Made by a program: the position numbers and the translations under genes
DNA from: Nemophila menziesii
Lineage: Eukaryota; Streptophyta; Magnoliopsida; Boraginales; Hydrophyllaceae
Direction of reading: 5' to 3'
Assembly: GCA_029959085.1 (NCBI GenBank)
Contig: JARWIR010000010.1
Location: 16,699,001-16,763,000 of the forward strand
Length of the DNA stretch: 64,000 nucleotides
Notes under the pieces: model-generated
What the model was told of the DNA's origin: nothing
Seen by the model: only the letters and a program-made list of their open reading frames with translations
The model's database searches: none
Shown: positions 33,525 to 46,408 of the stretch, one piece after another
How the letters are laid out: each line of letters starts with the position of its first letter
Numbering within the stretch: the stretch's first letter is position 1

Positions 33525-35117
33525 AGACCCCCAACTCAAAGTTGTATCGTCCCGATACAATAAAGATAAAAACAAAGGGAAGTCTAGAAATACACACTTA
33601 TAAAATTCTCAACACAATGGGAAAAAGCATAGCAGAATATATAGAATAAACTTAAAGCACATAACTCAGAAAATTTCATGCAATAATATTTATAAACTAC
33701 ATACCTGTACACTTCTCATATCTACAGTCAACACGGCTTGAATTCAAGATCAGATTATTTCGCAATGTAAGAAGGATTGGGACTTTACTCAGTTCCCCAA
33801 GAGAGCTATAGATTGTTCATCAAACCTCACTAGTATCCATGGATCCACTTAACTACTCTCTAATGTCTCAATCACTTCTCATTTACATAGCAAAGAATCA
33901 AAAGGTCTTTAAGGTTGTAATGTAGGCTTAGGGACGGTATGATAGTGTATTTGGATAATTTGGAGTGAGCTTTTGGCTCTCTCCTCACTAGCCATCAACA
34001 AATCGCCCTAGAGCTTGAGTTACTCTCATAAAACTTTTCTCACTCAACCCAATGAATTCCTTGATGCATAATTTAGCATCCCTAATAACCCAATTTAAAG
34101 CTCAAGATGTTCACATAAAAATCCACTTTGCCGGTCCGAATATATATTTTCCTTTCTTTTCAAATCAATTTTCTTTTATAGCTATGACTCTCTTTTAATG
34201 TTGAGATATCATGCTAATTTCTCATATATATATTTTTTCTTTAAATGCCCTTGTTGGCAATATTAGCTCGAAGCTTCTTTTTCATTCACTATTACCCCGG
34301 CAAAGGGTTACAATACAAATCTGTGAATCATCATCAATATAAAGCACAAAGCACAATTTATAAGCTCAAAAATCCCAACCTAATAACAATTCCCATAATG
34401 GTGGACCCACCACCCCAAACTCAAGCTCTAAAACAACTGTCTAAGCATCGCGATTCGAGTGCGGGTCATATGGAAAAGTCTTAAAATCTAAAGGATATGG
34501 CTTATAATGTGTTTCAATAAAAAGTCTTTAGAAAGGCTAGAAGGGGCTGAGAAGGATATATCATAAAATCAAAAATCACAAGGTGAGAAGGTATAAAAAG
34601 GCTTCAAGGGCTTCAAAATATGAAAGAACCGCCTTGATCACTTTCTACACTATGTAATTTAGAAAATTTCTTACCTTTAGCACTTTCATCAAATGATTTT
34701 TCAACTAGCTTGGATCTCACCGCCTACACACTTCTCAAGGTTCCCTGAGATCGAACATACTTTCTATCGCATTGCTCACTAATCTTTTCTTTACTATCAA
34801 CGTGTGTTTTCCTGCAAATACTCAAAGCATACAAATACATAGCTCATAAACATATCACTTACTATCATTAATCTACTGAGCTTATGCTTTCAAGCTATTA
34901 AACACACTCTACATCTAATTCCCATGTATCAAAAATTTTAATTTCACCCAAAAAACAGAAAAATAGAGATGAGAGACAACGAATCCCCACACCCCCAACT
35001 CAAAAATGAGCCGTGTCCCCACGACTCGAAAAAGACTCAAAACAAAACAGAAATTAAAATTAGCAGATAGACATATCTACAGAAATGGTAAGGAAGAAAG
35101 AGAACATACTCTCGAGG
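33525..35117 (-). other. 3' untranslated region of element 2
   Basis: It contains, in element sense, the block 'cgagtcgtggggacacggct' near 35020, PPT-like gagttgggggt words near 34998 and 33532, and sequence collinear with 61371-62953 of element 3. No gene was seen. Confidence 0.7.
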
Positions 35118-36317
35118 CTATTGCCTCGCATCATTGATATCCAAGGTTGGAATTGCTGGACCTTTCGTTAATTTCTCAAGGAGTTTCATGATGTGCACTT
35201 GATTAGCGTTGATTTGTGCCACATCATTGACTAAAGAAGTTTGAGCTGCTTCAAATTTCGTTAAACGCTCCTCCATCTTCTCTTGCCAATTTTCCTCCTT
35301 TTCTTCCTTCGAGACTTGAGTAGAACCCGCTCTTCGAAGACTTTCTTCTTTGATCCATGCATTATCAATATAACTCATCTTAAAATCGAGTTTCTCTTCT
35401 TCACCCAATATCACATTCGCTTTTCGCACAATACACGTGATCATAGTTGGGAATTTAACATTATAAACTGATTTAGGAGAGACCGAGAATCGTATCACCT
35501 CCTCATAGATCAACTGTGCCACATCAACTTCTTCTCCTCTCAAAATACAGTCCAATAGTAACGCATTCTTCATAGTCACATCCAAAGTTCGTGTGTTTCC
35601 AAAGACATTAGGAATAAGGAAATTGTGCCAAATTCTTGCATCTGCTTGAAGATATTTGTAAGGCCAAGGTGCCTTCAATTCTCCCTTATGTGATTGCACT
35701 TTCTCCTTGTCTAAAACATGCTCAAAAAGTAATTCCTCATCAAAGATTTTTCGTTTAGCAACTGCTTCTTCAAATTTGCAAAAACCTTTCAGTTTCTTAA
35801 ACTTGAAGTGGTTCCTAATCTCCCCAACTGTGAAAGGAACTGACTGTCCTCTAATTGGAACACCATCACTATCTCGGCTAAAGAGGCCTAAATAGAACTC
35901 CAAAACTAATTCAAGACATAATTCAGAACGTCTTACCATGAACGTAGACCAACCCAATTTCTCACCAAGCTCAAAGAATCTCTTGTATTCTCCATCTCTA
36001 ACTTCTTCCTTGAATACTTTCTCATAAGCAAAAGGTAGTTCTTTTAATTGTTTTTCTGTAGAAATCTTCAGAGCTCTTGAAGTATCCACTTTCTCTATAG
36101 GTATAAGATCTTGTTGAGGTTGAGTTTTCTCCTTTGCATAATAATAAAGTTTTTTACCATTACGATCATACGAAGGTATCCCACTCTTCTTCTCATTCTA
36201 TTTACCCTTCGATTTAGAACTAGAACCTTTGTCAATTGATTTCTTCTTGTTTAAATCCAATCCCTTGTTACTTTTCACCTCCCTCTTGTTAGCTAAGATT
36301 GTTGTTCTATTAGTCAT
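35118..36317 (-). pseudogene. Envelope-position 'Transposase_32'-like ORF of element 2
   Basis: The 399-codon frame starts at ATG 36317 (MTNRTTIL) and is interrupted once, by TAG in the Lys-rich N-terminal part (GKGK region near 36200); from 36089 to the end it is open. The core reads LVLEFYLGLFSRDSDGVPIR and LQADARIWHNFLIPN, then LDVTMKNALLLDCILRGEE, typical of the plant transposon domain PF20167. A C-terminal coiled coil (NWQEKMEERLTKFEAAQTSL) follows. The copy in element 3 is intact. No signal peptide or membrane helix is visible. Confidence 0.8.
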
Positions 36318-36484
36318 CTTCAATTAACCCCCAACTCAAAGCTTTAGCAACCCTTGAAATTAAACTCTTGAATTAATGGATGAACAAGCTTGATTTGGCC
36401 TAGGATGGGTGAATTGGTGATGAATCTCTATGTGGGTGAGGATGATTTGTAATGGGTAGGCTTGGATTTAAGAAATTGTGTGAT

Positions 36485-38051
36485 TGATGTCTCCTCATTT
36501 GTGATAATATAATATACTTCAGAGACATCATTTTAGGCTTATTTATTAGTTTATAGGTCGATCTTAGCTTAATTTAGTGCACTTTCCTATTTTGAGTCTT
36601 GATTTGTAGAATTATTATTTTTAGAGCATATTGGGTTTAATTGTTTATTTAGTGTGAAGCTTTAAATATAATTATGGAGATTAATTAGAATCCAAGTCAA
36701 AGACTACAACTTATGGAAAGAGATATGCATGAAAATTGGAGATAGAAGGAAACTGAGTTTAATTAGGAAAAGGAAAAGCTGCCTAAATCGGGGATTCTGC
36801 ACACACGTCTAAAGATTGGTGTTTTTACCTAAGAAATAGGCCGATTTTGGTAATTTCCTTTTAGAGGGCCTAGATAATTCTGTTGCGATTCTTTTGGTAT
36901 CTTATGGAGCAAAATCCGACCAATAACGAAGAAGATACACTCAAAACAACGCAGCAGTGTTTTCCTTACGAATTTGAGTTGGGGCAGGAGTCCATAACTT
37001 GAAGTTATCTCCACCAAACGAATTAGGTCAACCTCTACCCTATAAATACAGCCTCTTAACACTCTTAAATCATCCTTGGCCATACCCTAAGGCCAAGAGG
37101 AAGCTGCAACACAAGAGAAGAAGTCTGGAGGGAGCTGTGCATCAATCATGTCTCCTTCAACCTCTTATTTTGTAATTCTTTCTTCTTCTTTTCTTTGTAT
37201 GAACTAATTCTCTTAGCTTAGGTTTTGCATAATGTATAAACTATGAATTCTAATTCTTCTATCTAAATTCTTTGGGAATTATATGTTTTAATCTGATATT
37301 AGCTACTTACCTTTATATTTGATTATGTGTTTTGATTTAATGATTATTTTCCTTGCGAATGCATGCGTATAGGATTACCTTAATAGTAGTTAGATGGTCT
37401 CCTTGACAGGGTGTTTAACTATTGAACCACCACATAATGTCTAGTGTCGATAGTAGTTCTGACAAAACATGCTTCTAACTAGATAGTCATTAGGGTTTGT
37501 TTTAATCACCATATCACCAATTGATTGTAGTGTGCTGGATAGGGCCTTAGTGGCGTTTGATAACCCTATTTGAGTCCTCGTCTTGGTTGTGCCGTAGCCC
37601 CCTTAGTCGCTCTCAAGGTCTAAGATTGGGGAATTTAGAATCCTGACTAAGTATATCAAGAGCTAATATTCTCACTTATAAATTAGATCTAATAGATAGA
37701 ATTAGAAGGATTAGTGCATACTAGTAAAACCTAAGCTATACTTTCATACTCTCCTCTTTTCTTTTCTCTTATTTATTTTATTGTCTTTAGTTTAGTAGTT
37801 TAGTTTATTATATAAAAACCAAATAAAAAACTATTTTCCTTTTCTTTCTTCGCGTATTATCTTTTCTATCTTTAATATCTGCACTTGATAAATTGCATAA
37901 GTTCTCTCTAACTTTCGTCAGTCCCTGAGGAACGAATCTTCTTATCATTAAAACTTACATACGTCCTGTAATACTTGCAGTACAGTGTTAGTTTAGGGTG
38001 TGTATTTGCACTTATTTATAACATTATTTTATCACACCTTAGGCCACACCA
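36485..38051 (+). mobile_element. Solo LTR nested in element 2
   Basis: A 1567-bp LTR (TGATGTCTCC...GGCCACACCA) is flanked by the 5-bp duplication GTGAT (36480-36484 and 38052-38056). It lies in the AUG-free leader of the element 2 ORF. The flanks join to sequence collinear with element 3 near 60010. It is a related but diverged Athila-like subfamily. The internal region was lost by LTR-LTR recombination. It is younger than element 2. Confidence 0.93.
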
Positions 38052-38291
38052 GTGATGAATTTTGAAAATTTGGCTTTTTGATTCTTCAATTGAATGAATT
38101 TGTTGATTATTGGTAGCTTGAATCTCTCTTGTAATGATGTGGAGAGAAGGTTTGATGTGTTTTTCTTGATGATTGGGTAGTGTTTTGGTGATTGGTGAAG
38201 GTTTTGATGAGCTTCAATGGAGTTAGGAGGGTTGTGGAGAAGAGAAAGAGGGTTAAGGTTTAATAAATTCGGAATAATAGGATTAATACCT

Positions 38292-38299
38292 CCTTTATA
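38292..38299 (-). promoter_or_regulatory. Internal TATA box of element 2
   Basis: In element sense TATAAAGG, in the context gagttataaaggaggtatta. It is identical in position to the box at 59762 in element 3. It is now separated from its ORF by the nested solo LTR. Confidence 0.55.
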
Positions 38300-38309
38300 A
38301 CTCAATCCC

Positions 38310-38740
38310 GTAACTTTTTCTCTCTCTGGCTGCGCTGCGGACTACCCATGCGGACCATGGGGTGCACCGCAGGGTAGTCCGCGACATCTTGTGCTCGAAA
38401 ATTTTTGCTCTCTGGTCTAGACCCGTGGTAGGACCCCGTGGCACGGGTTTTTGGGGCGCGGACTAGGGTCCGGTGTACCGGAGGGTACCCCGTGGCATCT
38501 GTTGTTGACTCCGTCAAAATACCCGTGGTACCCACCCCGTGGCACGCGTTTTTGAGGCGCGGATCATGGTGCGGTGTACCGGAGTGTAGTCCACGGCAAT
38601 TTTTCTGGTTTCTGGATCAGACCCGCGGTAGCAACCCGTGGTACGGGTTTTTGACCTCGCGGACCATCCATGCGGACCATGGGGTAGTCTGTGGGGTAGC
38701 CCGCGGGGTGCATTCCTTTGCTCCAAAAATTTTCCTCGCG
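38310..38740 (-). repeat. GC-rich tandem-repeat spacer of element 2
   Basis: It contains repeated words of the form ggactaccc, gtggcacgggtttt and gcggaccatgg, homologous to 59385-59745 of element 3. No reading frame is conserved between the copies. Confidence 0.65.
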
Positions 38741-38905
38741 TTCCCTAACTCGATTTCTCCAATTCCTACACACCAAAAACACTAATACCTTCCTCAAATA
38801 TGCATTATCAGCTAAAAACAACTAAAATCAACTTAAACTAAAAACGTAAAAGACATGAAAACATAAAAAACCTACGGGTTGTCTCCCGTATAGCACTTTT
38901 GTTTT

Positions 38906-38926
38906 ACGTCTTTCAAAGTTAGACGT
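38906..38926 (-). promoter_or_regulatory. Conserved hairpin after the stop codon (element 2)
   Basis: The stem ACGTCT/AGACGT has a 9-base loop, identical to element 3 (59162-59182). Confidence 0.5.
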
Positions 38927-38936
38927 GTTACCTCTG

Positions 38937-41823
38937 TCAAGATTTGCGAATATAGCCTCCCCAACAACGAGTAAGGCTATGAACGTCAACTAATCTGCGC
39001 TTGACCCCAGTTTTGGGGCGAATCTCTATCACCTTGGCTGAAACAACCTTAGTGACAATGAATGGTCCCATCCACGAGTCTTTGAAACTTCGTGGCCTAT
39101 TCTCGCGTTTGTGGGTTTTCCATAGGACGTCATGGCCAACCCCAAACTCAATGTTTGGCTCAGTATCCACAGGTTTTAAGTGGATCTCCTCAGGAGGGAC
39201 TTTGTGATGTGAAAGGCTGTGGATGATAGGCGCGGTGGGATCCAACTTCCTTGGTTTCTTACCCAAGACATAGAAGGTCTCGGATATATTCTTTGCATGA
39301 AGGGTGATGGTCCCATCTTGGAAGTTGATCACACTTTGACTTGTGGCCATGAAAGGCCGGCCAAGTATGATCGGAACCTGCTTATCTGCATCAAACTCAA
39401 GAATAACAAAGTCAGTAGGGATGGCGATATTACCTGCACGGACTAAGACGTCCTCCACTGTTCCCCATGTCCTTTTCACTGAGTTGTCAGCAAACTGCAA
39501 CTTCACTGGAGTTTTCTCTGATTTCTGAAGTCCAAGTCTCTCGAACACGGACTTAGGCATAAGATTCACACCAGAACCCACATCGTACATAGCTTTCACC
39601 TTGAGCATACCATGTAATTGAATAGGAAGGTTGAAACTTCCAGGATCTTTAAGCTTTGTAGGTAGCTCCTTCTCACTTCTTCTTGAAACCCTCAGGTTCT
39701 CTCTCGGGATCTCTACACTCGCTTCTTTCTCAGGAATAACTTGCGTAAACACTTGTTGCGGTGTAAGTCCTCTCTTTGCAATCTCAAGCATTTGGGCGTT
39801 GATATTTTCAGGTTGGTACGCCTCTACAAATGTCTTGAGAACAGTGTCATCTTTAGGATTTGTATCAGGAATAGTTGATGACACTGGTTGAACAATAGGT
39901 GGCGATTCCACCTTCTCTTCTTCTTTCTCTTCTAGCACAGCAGGTGCCACTTCATCTTTTGATTCCTCTCTTGAGGCTTCTTCCTCTTTCTCTTTAGCCA
40001 ACTCAGCTACATATTCCACTACCGATCGAATCTTCTCTTGCACCTTCCTCAGTAGCTCGATGAACTCATCTTTCTCTTGATCGTCCTCCACATAAACTTC
40101 AGAACAGTCAGATTCCACGGGGCTAGACTTGGTTGGTTCTTCTTCAGTACTCGGAATTTCCACGGCTCTAATGGCAGCATGTGGTATTTCTTCTTTTTCT
40201 TCTTCAATTTCAAGGCATATAGCCTTGCAAGCTTCGAACCCAACATTGTTTTCACCTCCTTAGATTGCCTTTACTTCTTTTTGTTCTACTACACTTGTTA
40301 ACACTTTGTTTAACTGTTCTACTTGAGTACTTAGCATCTGAAGTATGGCATCGTGTCCTCTAACCTTCTCGTCCTGAGCGTTTATAGTCGTGGTCAAACG
40401 GTCTAGAGCTTGTGCTATCTGTGTGCTGTCTATAGCTCCTTCTTGCGGATATTGAGGTAAAGCTTTCTGATCTAAAGTATCGGTATAGGCGTCTTGAGCA
40501 GGTTGTTGTGGAGGAGAAGGTCGATTCTGATATTGATTTTGGTACTGACCTCTCTGTTGGTAAGAGTTGTTCTGGGGGCGCGGTTGATAATGAACAGGAT
40601 TAGCGGCCCCTTGTGGATTTGAATACTGCATACCCGGATGGTTGCGGTTGCCCCATCGGTTGGATATAAAGTAAACAGATTGCGGATTTGATTCGCACTC
40701 TTCCCATGAATGATCGTTAACTCCACATTGTTGACAACCTTGTGCTTCTTGTACTACCTTTGTTGCGGCTATATTCTTCTCCATCGCGATTTTCAGCTCC
40801 TTGATTTGATTTTCTAAAGAGGATATTTGAGCTGAATTCGCAGTTTCTGCATCTAAACGAAGCATTCCTCGGGTCTTTGCTACAGAAGCTCGCGTTGAAG
40901 GCCAACTTCTTTCTTGTTCCATAATATTCTCTAGCACCTCGGAAGCTTCATTGTGATTCATGGACACGAAATTACCCTTTCCAATGTTATCCACCTTTTC
41001 TCTGACTTTATCATTAAGACCTTCACAGAACATAGCAAGTTGTAGAGCAGGTGTATAACCATGGAGTGGACATCTAGTTAATTTTTGTTGAAACCTTGTC
41101 CATGCTTCTCCCACTGTTTCTCCATCCTCTTGGCAAAATCTTGCAAGCTCGGTTTGATCTTTAAGTCTCATGCTCTTCGGATAAAATCGGTTAAAGAATG
41201 CGGCTTGAAGTTCTCTCCAAGAATGAATGGTTCCATGTGGTTGTATCTCTAGCCAATCGCTAGCTCTTCCGGTCAAGAAAAACGAAAACATATGACAATA
41301 CAGTTGCTCGCGTGTAATGCCAGGAGTAATGTAGGCATCACAAATCTGCATGAAAATTCTGAATCGCTTTTACCGGATCTTGTATTGCAGTACCAGTGTA
41401 GAGTCCGAAACTTTGAAATTGACTGAGCATACCCGGATCGGGTCTAAATTTGATATTCGGAATCTCAGGAGGGCGGTAACTGATTGGTTGAACATGGAAT
41501 GGTACGTTAAGTCCAGGTAGATCTTGTTCAAATCGGTTCTGTTGATTATTAAGGTTATTCCCATTACCTCCTCATGCTGGTAGCTGTACTCCTTCTTGTC
41601 CACCAAGTAGTGGCTCTTGTTGACCGAGGGGTGCCCCAAGTGGTGGATCTCCTCCCGGTAATTGTTGTCTTCCTCCAACTGGTGGATTTTGATGAACTCC
41701 ACCAAGTGGTAGCTCTTGCTGGGACGCCATAGCTCTTCTCAAGGCTCTTTCCTCACGAACTCGTTTGTTGTAAGGTCTGAAGCTCTTCTCAGGCTCCGAT
41801 AAGGGAGGCCAAGAATTAAACAC
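38937..41823 (-). pseudogene. gag-protease-integrase-tail ORF of element 2
   Basis: In element sense: gag N-terminus (NSWPPLSEPEKSFRPYNKRV), capsid region (FFNRFYPKSMRLKDQTELAR), CCHC knuckle CQQCGVNDHSWEEC, Gln-rich linker, acidic/Lys-rich linker, protease (AMYDVGSGVNLMPKSVFERL, VPIILGRPFMATSQSVINF) and then directly the integrase C-terminal tail (DSWMGPFIVTKVVSAKVIEI, CWGGYIRKS). RT, RNase H and the integrase core are missing, with an open frame across the junction. Lesions are a TGA near 41571, a 1-base gain near 41355 and a TAA at 40260. Element 3 lacks all three, so they are private to this copy. Confidence 0.88.
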
Positions 41824-41960
41824 TGTGAAACCTGAAAAAGACTAAAGCAAACCACAAGCGTAAATCTGGAAAAATAAAAACTAAACTAAAAACTGAAAAG
41901 TAAAAACCAATTAAAAACTAAAACTCGAAATAGATAACCCACACGCTAACGAGACACAAG

Positions 41961-41978
41961 TCCCCGGCAGCGGCGCCA
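41961..41978 (-). promoter_or_regulatory. Primer binding site of element 2 (tRNA-Asp type)
   Basis: TGGCGCCGCTGCCGGGGA in element sense, 6 bases from the LTR. It is complementary with one mismatch to the expected plant tRNA-Asp 3' end, as in Athila/Tat elements. Confidence 0.85.
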
Positions 41979-41984
41979 AAAACT

Positions 41985-43525
41985 TGGTGTCGCCTAGGGT
42001 GTGATAAAAATAAGATCAAATTAAGTATGGAAAACTATGCACTCTCACCCTAGACAGGCACAATACTGCAAGTATTACAGGACGTATGCAAGTTTTAATG
42101 ATAAGTAGAGTTCGTTCTCAGGGACTTAAGTGTGTTAATCGCGTAGGAACAGATAACGAGTAAAAGTAAATAACTAGAAGACAGTAAACTAAAGCAAATA
42201 GGAATTCGAAATTAAGCAATTAAAACTAATTAAAACTAGGAAAATAAAGACAATAAAGTAAAAGATTAAGAAATATGAGATGAGAAGTATAACTTAGGTT
42301 TTGCTTGTATGCACTAATCCTTCTAAATCTATCTATAAATCTAGTTCATAAGGGATAATATTAGCTCTTTGTAATACTTAGTCAGGATTCTAAATTCCCC
42401 AAGCTTAGACCTTGAGAGCGACTAAGGGGGCTACGTCACAACCAAGAAGTGATTTCAAATAGGGTTATCAAACGCCACTAAGGCCCTAAGCAAATACTGC
42501 AATCTTGGTGATACGGTGGTTAAAACAAACCCTAATGACTAACTAGTTAGAAGTATGTTTTGTCAGAACTGATATCGACACTAGACATTATGTGGTGGTT
42601 CAATAGTTAAACACCCTGTCAAGGAGACCATCTAACTACTCTTAAGACAATCCTAAAGTGATCAATTCTAGGAAAGACATTAAATCAAAACACATAAGCA
42701 AATATAAAGTAAGAAGCTAATATCAGATTAAAACATATAATTCCCAAAGAAACTTAGATAGAAGAATTAGAATTCATAGATTATACATATGCAAAACCCA
42801 AGCTATGGGAGGTTTAGTTCATACCTGAAGGAAATAAACTAAAAGAAATTACAAAAGACATCATCTTGCTCTCTACAATAAACTAGAAGAATAAAACCTT
42901 AAGAACTAACTACTATGAGGCAAGGATGATTTACAAGTGATATGCGGGTGTATTTATAGGTGTTTAGAAGACCTAATTCATTTTCTTGAGGAAGAGTTAA
43001 GGTAATGGACTTCTAGCCCAATTCAAATTTGTATGGAAATAAAGATAAACACTGCTGCGTTGTTTTGAGTGTATCTTCTTCGTTATTGGTCCGATTTTGC
43101 TCCACAAGATACCAAAAGAATCGCAACAGAATTATCTAGACCCGTTAGAAGGAAATCATTAGATTCGGCCTATTTCTTAGGTAAAAACGCCTATCTTTGG
43201 GCGTGTATGCAGAATCCCAGATTTAGGCAGCTTTTCCTTTTCCATCTTTTTAGCAATTCTTTCCTTATCTCCAATTACCATGCAAATCTATTTCCATAAG
43301 TTGTTGTCTTTGACTTGGACTCTAATTAATCTCCATAATTATCTTTAAAGCTACACACTAAATAAACAATTAAACCCAATATGCTCTAAAAATATTATTT
43401 CTACAAATCAAGACTCAAAATAGGAAAGTGCACTAAAACTCAAGAAAATTGACATTATTGACTTCTAAAACACTTAAAATGATGTCTCATCCTAACATTA
43501 ATCTATCACAAATGAGGATACATAA
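41985..43525 (-). repeat. 5' LTR of element 2
   Basis: The outer end reads GGATACATAA where the 3' LTR has GGAGACATCA (two changes), immediately followed by the target duplication CTTAT. Confidence 0.9.
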
Positions 43526-43702
43526 CTTATCTTTACACTTTTGACAAAAACACCCTTATCTTTAAAATGTGACATTTTGATTCTTTATCATACGTTTTTG
43601 TGCTTCATACGTTCCTGAGAATGTTTTTGTGACTGCTTGGTCTCTTATGTTCGTAATTTTGTTGTTATAATTTTGTGACTGCTTGGTATGGATTCATAAT
43701 AG

Positions 43703-44068
43703 GTGGAGCCAACCTGCAAGCTTCGACTACTCCAAATTTAGAGAATGAGAGTACAAGTTGGGAGCTGGCACTTGACGAGAGTGCAACAAATACTAACAAA
43801 CTGGTATCTATTGTATTGCTAATTATTATACACTTAGTTAATTTTAACGTTTCATGCTCTTAAAAATTCATTTTATCTCATGGTCTAGGCCGGTGGGCTG
43901 GACAGTCTTTATGAAGACTGTTCAATGAGCTATAACCCGTTCTATCTTTCCAATGAGCAAGAGCAGATGATAATGATGACCCCACAACAACAGGCACAAG
44001 ATACAAACCCTTTTCATGATTCCTATATGCCTGTGCAAGCATATAATCCTTTTACAGGCCTCATGTAA
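43703..44068 (+). CDS. Clathrin assembly protein (AP180/ANTH type), last two exons
   Basis: Exon 43703-43803 (after AG, ending at GT) reads GANLQASTTPNLENESTSWE and LALDESATNTNKL. Exon 43889-44068 starts AGGLDSLYEDC and ends VQAYNPFTGLM before TAA. The pattern 'WELAL...L-AGGLD-SLY...NPF' is the C-terminal tail of plant ANTH-domain clathrin adaptors, which bind phosphoinositides and clathrin in endocytosis. Three NPF motifs (SYNPF, TNPF, YNPF) are EH-domain ligands. The ANTH domain is not in the window: element 2 occupies the DNA immediately upstream, so this is either the 3' end of a gene carrying a large intronic insertion or a gene fragment. The frame is intact. Confidence 0.75.
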
Positions 44069-44794
44069 GGGTCAATTTATGGAATGGAAGTTCAACTTGA
44101 TGTTGTGATGATAATGTGAAGAATAGAGATGTGAATGTCTTGTGTAAGGGAAAGAATTAGGAGAGAATATTTGTTTGATAATTAGGTAGATGGAGGCCCT
44201 TTGGTATTGTCATTTTATTTAGTATTAGTATTTTGAAGGTAGAAGGACAATTTTTTCTTTTCTTTTTTAGGAGTAGGATTATGTGTAATGGTTAATTATT
44301 TTTTAATATCTGCATATCTAATATTTTTTCGATTATTTAGTTAATCTTATGTTATTCCCTTTGGGTTTTCCTGGTCCCTCTCTCCCTTTTCTTTCTCTGG
44401 CGAGCTGTTTGGACTCCATCTTCTCAAGCGTCCATTTACGGAATTCTACTAAGGTTACTTTTGTTTGTTTCTTTAGCTTCTTTTATATTTTCTTTGTTTA
44501 TCATTTTTTATATTTTATCAAATTTTTTGTTTAACATCCAAATTTGAGTTGTTCTGCCATAATATTATATTGACCTATCGTCAATTTACAAGAGGTCATA
44601 TGCATCAAAGCAACACTGACAGCTATTTCTTAGAGGCTTAAAGGTCAACTAAGAAAGCTGCGTAGGACTCATTCTTCAGTATTAAAAATCTTTACACCCC
44701 AATACAATAGCACTCCAAACAAAAGATTGGTATATACCCAGGGTTGCCTACAAGGAAGCAGGTTTAAGCACACCAAGAAAAACATAACCCTTAT
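44069..44794 (+). other. 3' untranslated and flanking sequence of the clathrin-adaptor fragment
   Basis: No further gene was found. The first 200 bases are a plausible 3' UTR; the rest is AT-rich and unassigned. Confidence 0.4.
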
Positions 44795-46125
44795 TGGTGT
44801 CGTCTAGGGTGTGATAAAATAATAGATAAAAAAAGAGCAAATAAACACCCTAGACTACACGTTACTCACTACAAATATTACAGGTCGTATGCAAGTTTTA
44901 ATGATAAATAGAGTTTGTTCCTCAGAGACTACGAAAATTGGAGAGAACTTGTGCAAATATCACGAGCAAATAAGAAAGCTAAAATAATAATAATCAAGAA
45001 GTAAAAGACAATAGTTTTTGTTTGGTTTTTGATAAGAAAAATTAACTAATAATATAAAGACAGAAAAGTAAATAAGAAGAGACGATAGTATAAGAGTTTA
45101 GCTCGAGACATAGCAAGTAATCCCCACTAGTCTTGTTTATTTTAATAATGTAAGGGAGAATTATGTAGAATTGCAATAACCAGGATTCTAAATTCCTCCT
45201 AACCCCCTTTCGGGTGGATTTACGTGGCAACCTCACAATTACCAGGGGACTTAACTAAGGTGCTCCTACGCCACTATGTTCTTAGATGAGACTGGCCTGC
45301 AATAATGATCGGTGGTCAAAACCAATCCTAATAGCTATTTAGTTAGGCAAGCCCGTCGAGATCACTACCGTGCACTAGACGTTTATGTGGTGTTTTAATA
45401 ATTAGACACCCCTTCCGGGTGACCATCTAACTACTATTAAGGTAATCCTAAGCACCACTAGGAAAACAACCAATATATCAAAGCACATAAAATAGAGAAT
45501 AAAACACTAATTTATTTAAATATTATAATCCGAATCAAAATAGATGTAAAAAAAGTGTAGGGTTCATACCCATATGCTAAATCTCAAACTAAAATAAATT
45601 TAGTTCATACTAGAGAAAGAAAAGAAAACAATTACAAATTTAAAGGCTTGCGAAGACATAATCTGAGGCCCAGCTCCTTTCACACTTCTCTTCTCTTGTT
45701 GTAAGCTTCCTCTTGGCTTAAGGATTGGCCGATGATGTGTTTCTACTATATAGAGGGTGTATTTATATGGTTTTCCTAAACCTAGGTCGGATTCTTGGAG
45801 TAGAGGGCAAGTAATTGGACTCTTTTCCAAATCAAATTCGTTTTCCTAAAATATAGAATAGGTAAAAACTGCTGCTGTTTTGTTTTGGGCATAACACCTT
45901 CGTTTTTACTCCGATTTCCGTCCACTTTATATCGAAACGACGACCGACGATGTCGAAGAGATTTACAATTTTGCTTCAGATCGTTCTTCCGAATTCCCAG
46001 ATGCTTTTGAGTTATGATCGCTTTAGTGGGCGTAACTGCTGAAATTCAGATTTACTTGGCAAATTTTCCTTTCCTATTTAATATTTATTTCATTTTATCT
46101 CCAATTTCGATCATTATCTTCTTTT
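44795..46125 (-). repeat. Truncated Athila-like LTR (element 5, minus)
   Basis: It begins TGGTGTCGTCTAGGGTGTGATAAAA, cognate to the element 2 LTR end, and follows the same landmark order (tattacaggtcgtatgcaag, aattcctcctaaccc, a TATA region near 45755). It stops about 200-400 bases short of the U3 end and runs into 102-bp satellite monomers. No internal region or partner LTR was found. Confidence 0.75.
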
Positions 46126-46408
46126 CCTTTGATCTAAAACCTCTTAAGGTTATCATGGCCGATATGAGAAACCCTGGTTAAATTTCTTAGAAAGGTTATC
46201 GATTATGAAATTTTTCCATCAACATGGAACTTCGACCTACAACCTATGAATGTTAACACGCTTGATCGCTCTCTCATAAAGGTTACCAAGTATGAAAGTT
46301 TTCCATCACCATGGAACTTTGAAATAAAACCTATGAAGGCTTATATAGTTGATCCAAGAAACCTCGGTTCAGTCTCTCAGAAAGGTTATCAAATATACAA
46401 TTATTCCA
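46126..46408. repeat. 102-bp satellite, three monomers
   Basis: Anchors 'aaaacctcttaaggtt' (46136), 'acaacctatgaatgtt' (46224) and 'aaaacctatgaaggct' (46326), with 'ttttccatcaacatggaact'. Same family as 16334-17330, flanked on both sides by LTR sequence. Confidence 0.8.

Larger units (their letters stand above)
31987..43525 (-). mobile_element. Athila-like non-autonomous retrotransposon, element 2
   Basis: Two LTRs of about 1.54 kb in the same orientation bound it, and the 5-bp duplication CTTAT flanks it (31982-31986, 43526-43530). Order in element sense: 5' LTR, tRNA-Asp-type primer site, gag-protease-integrase-tail ORF (broken), hairpin, GC-rich spacer, internal TATA box, 399-codon ORF (one stop), untranslated region, polypurine tract, 3' LTR. 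RT, RNase H and the integrase core are absent. A solo LTR is nested at 36485-38051. Confidence 0.9.
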
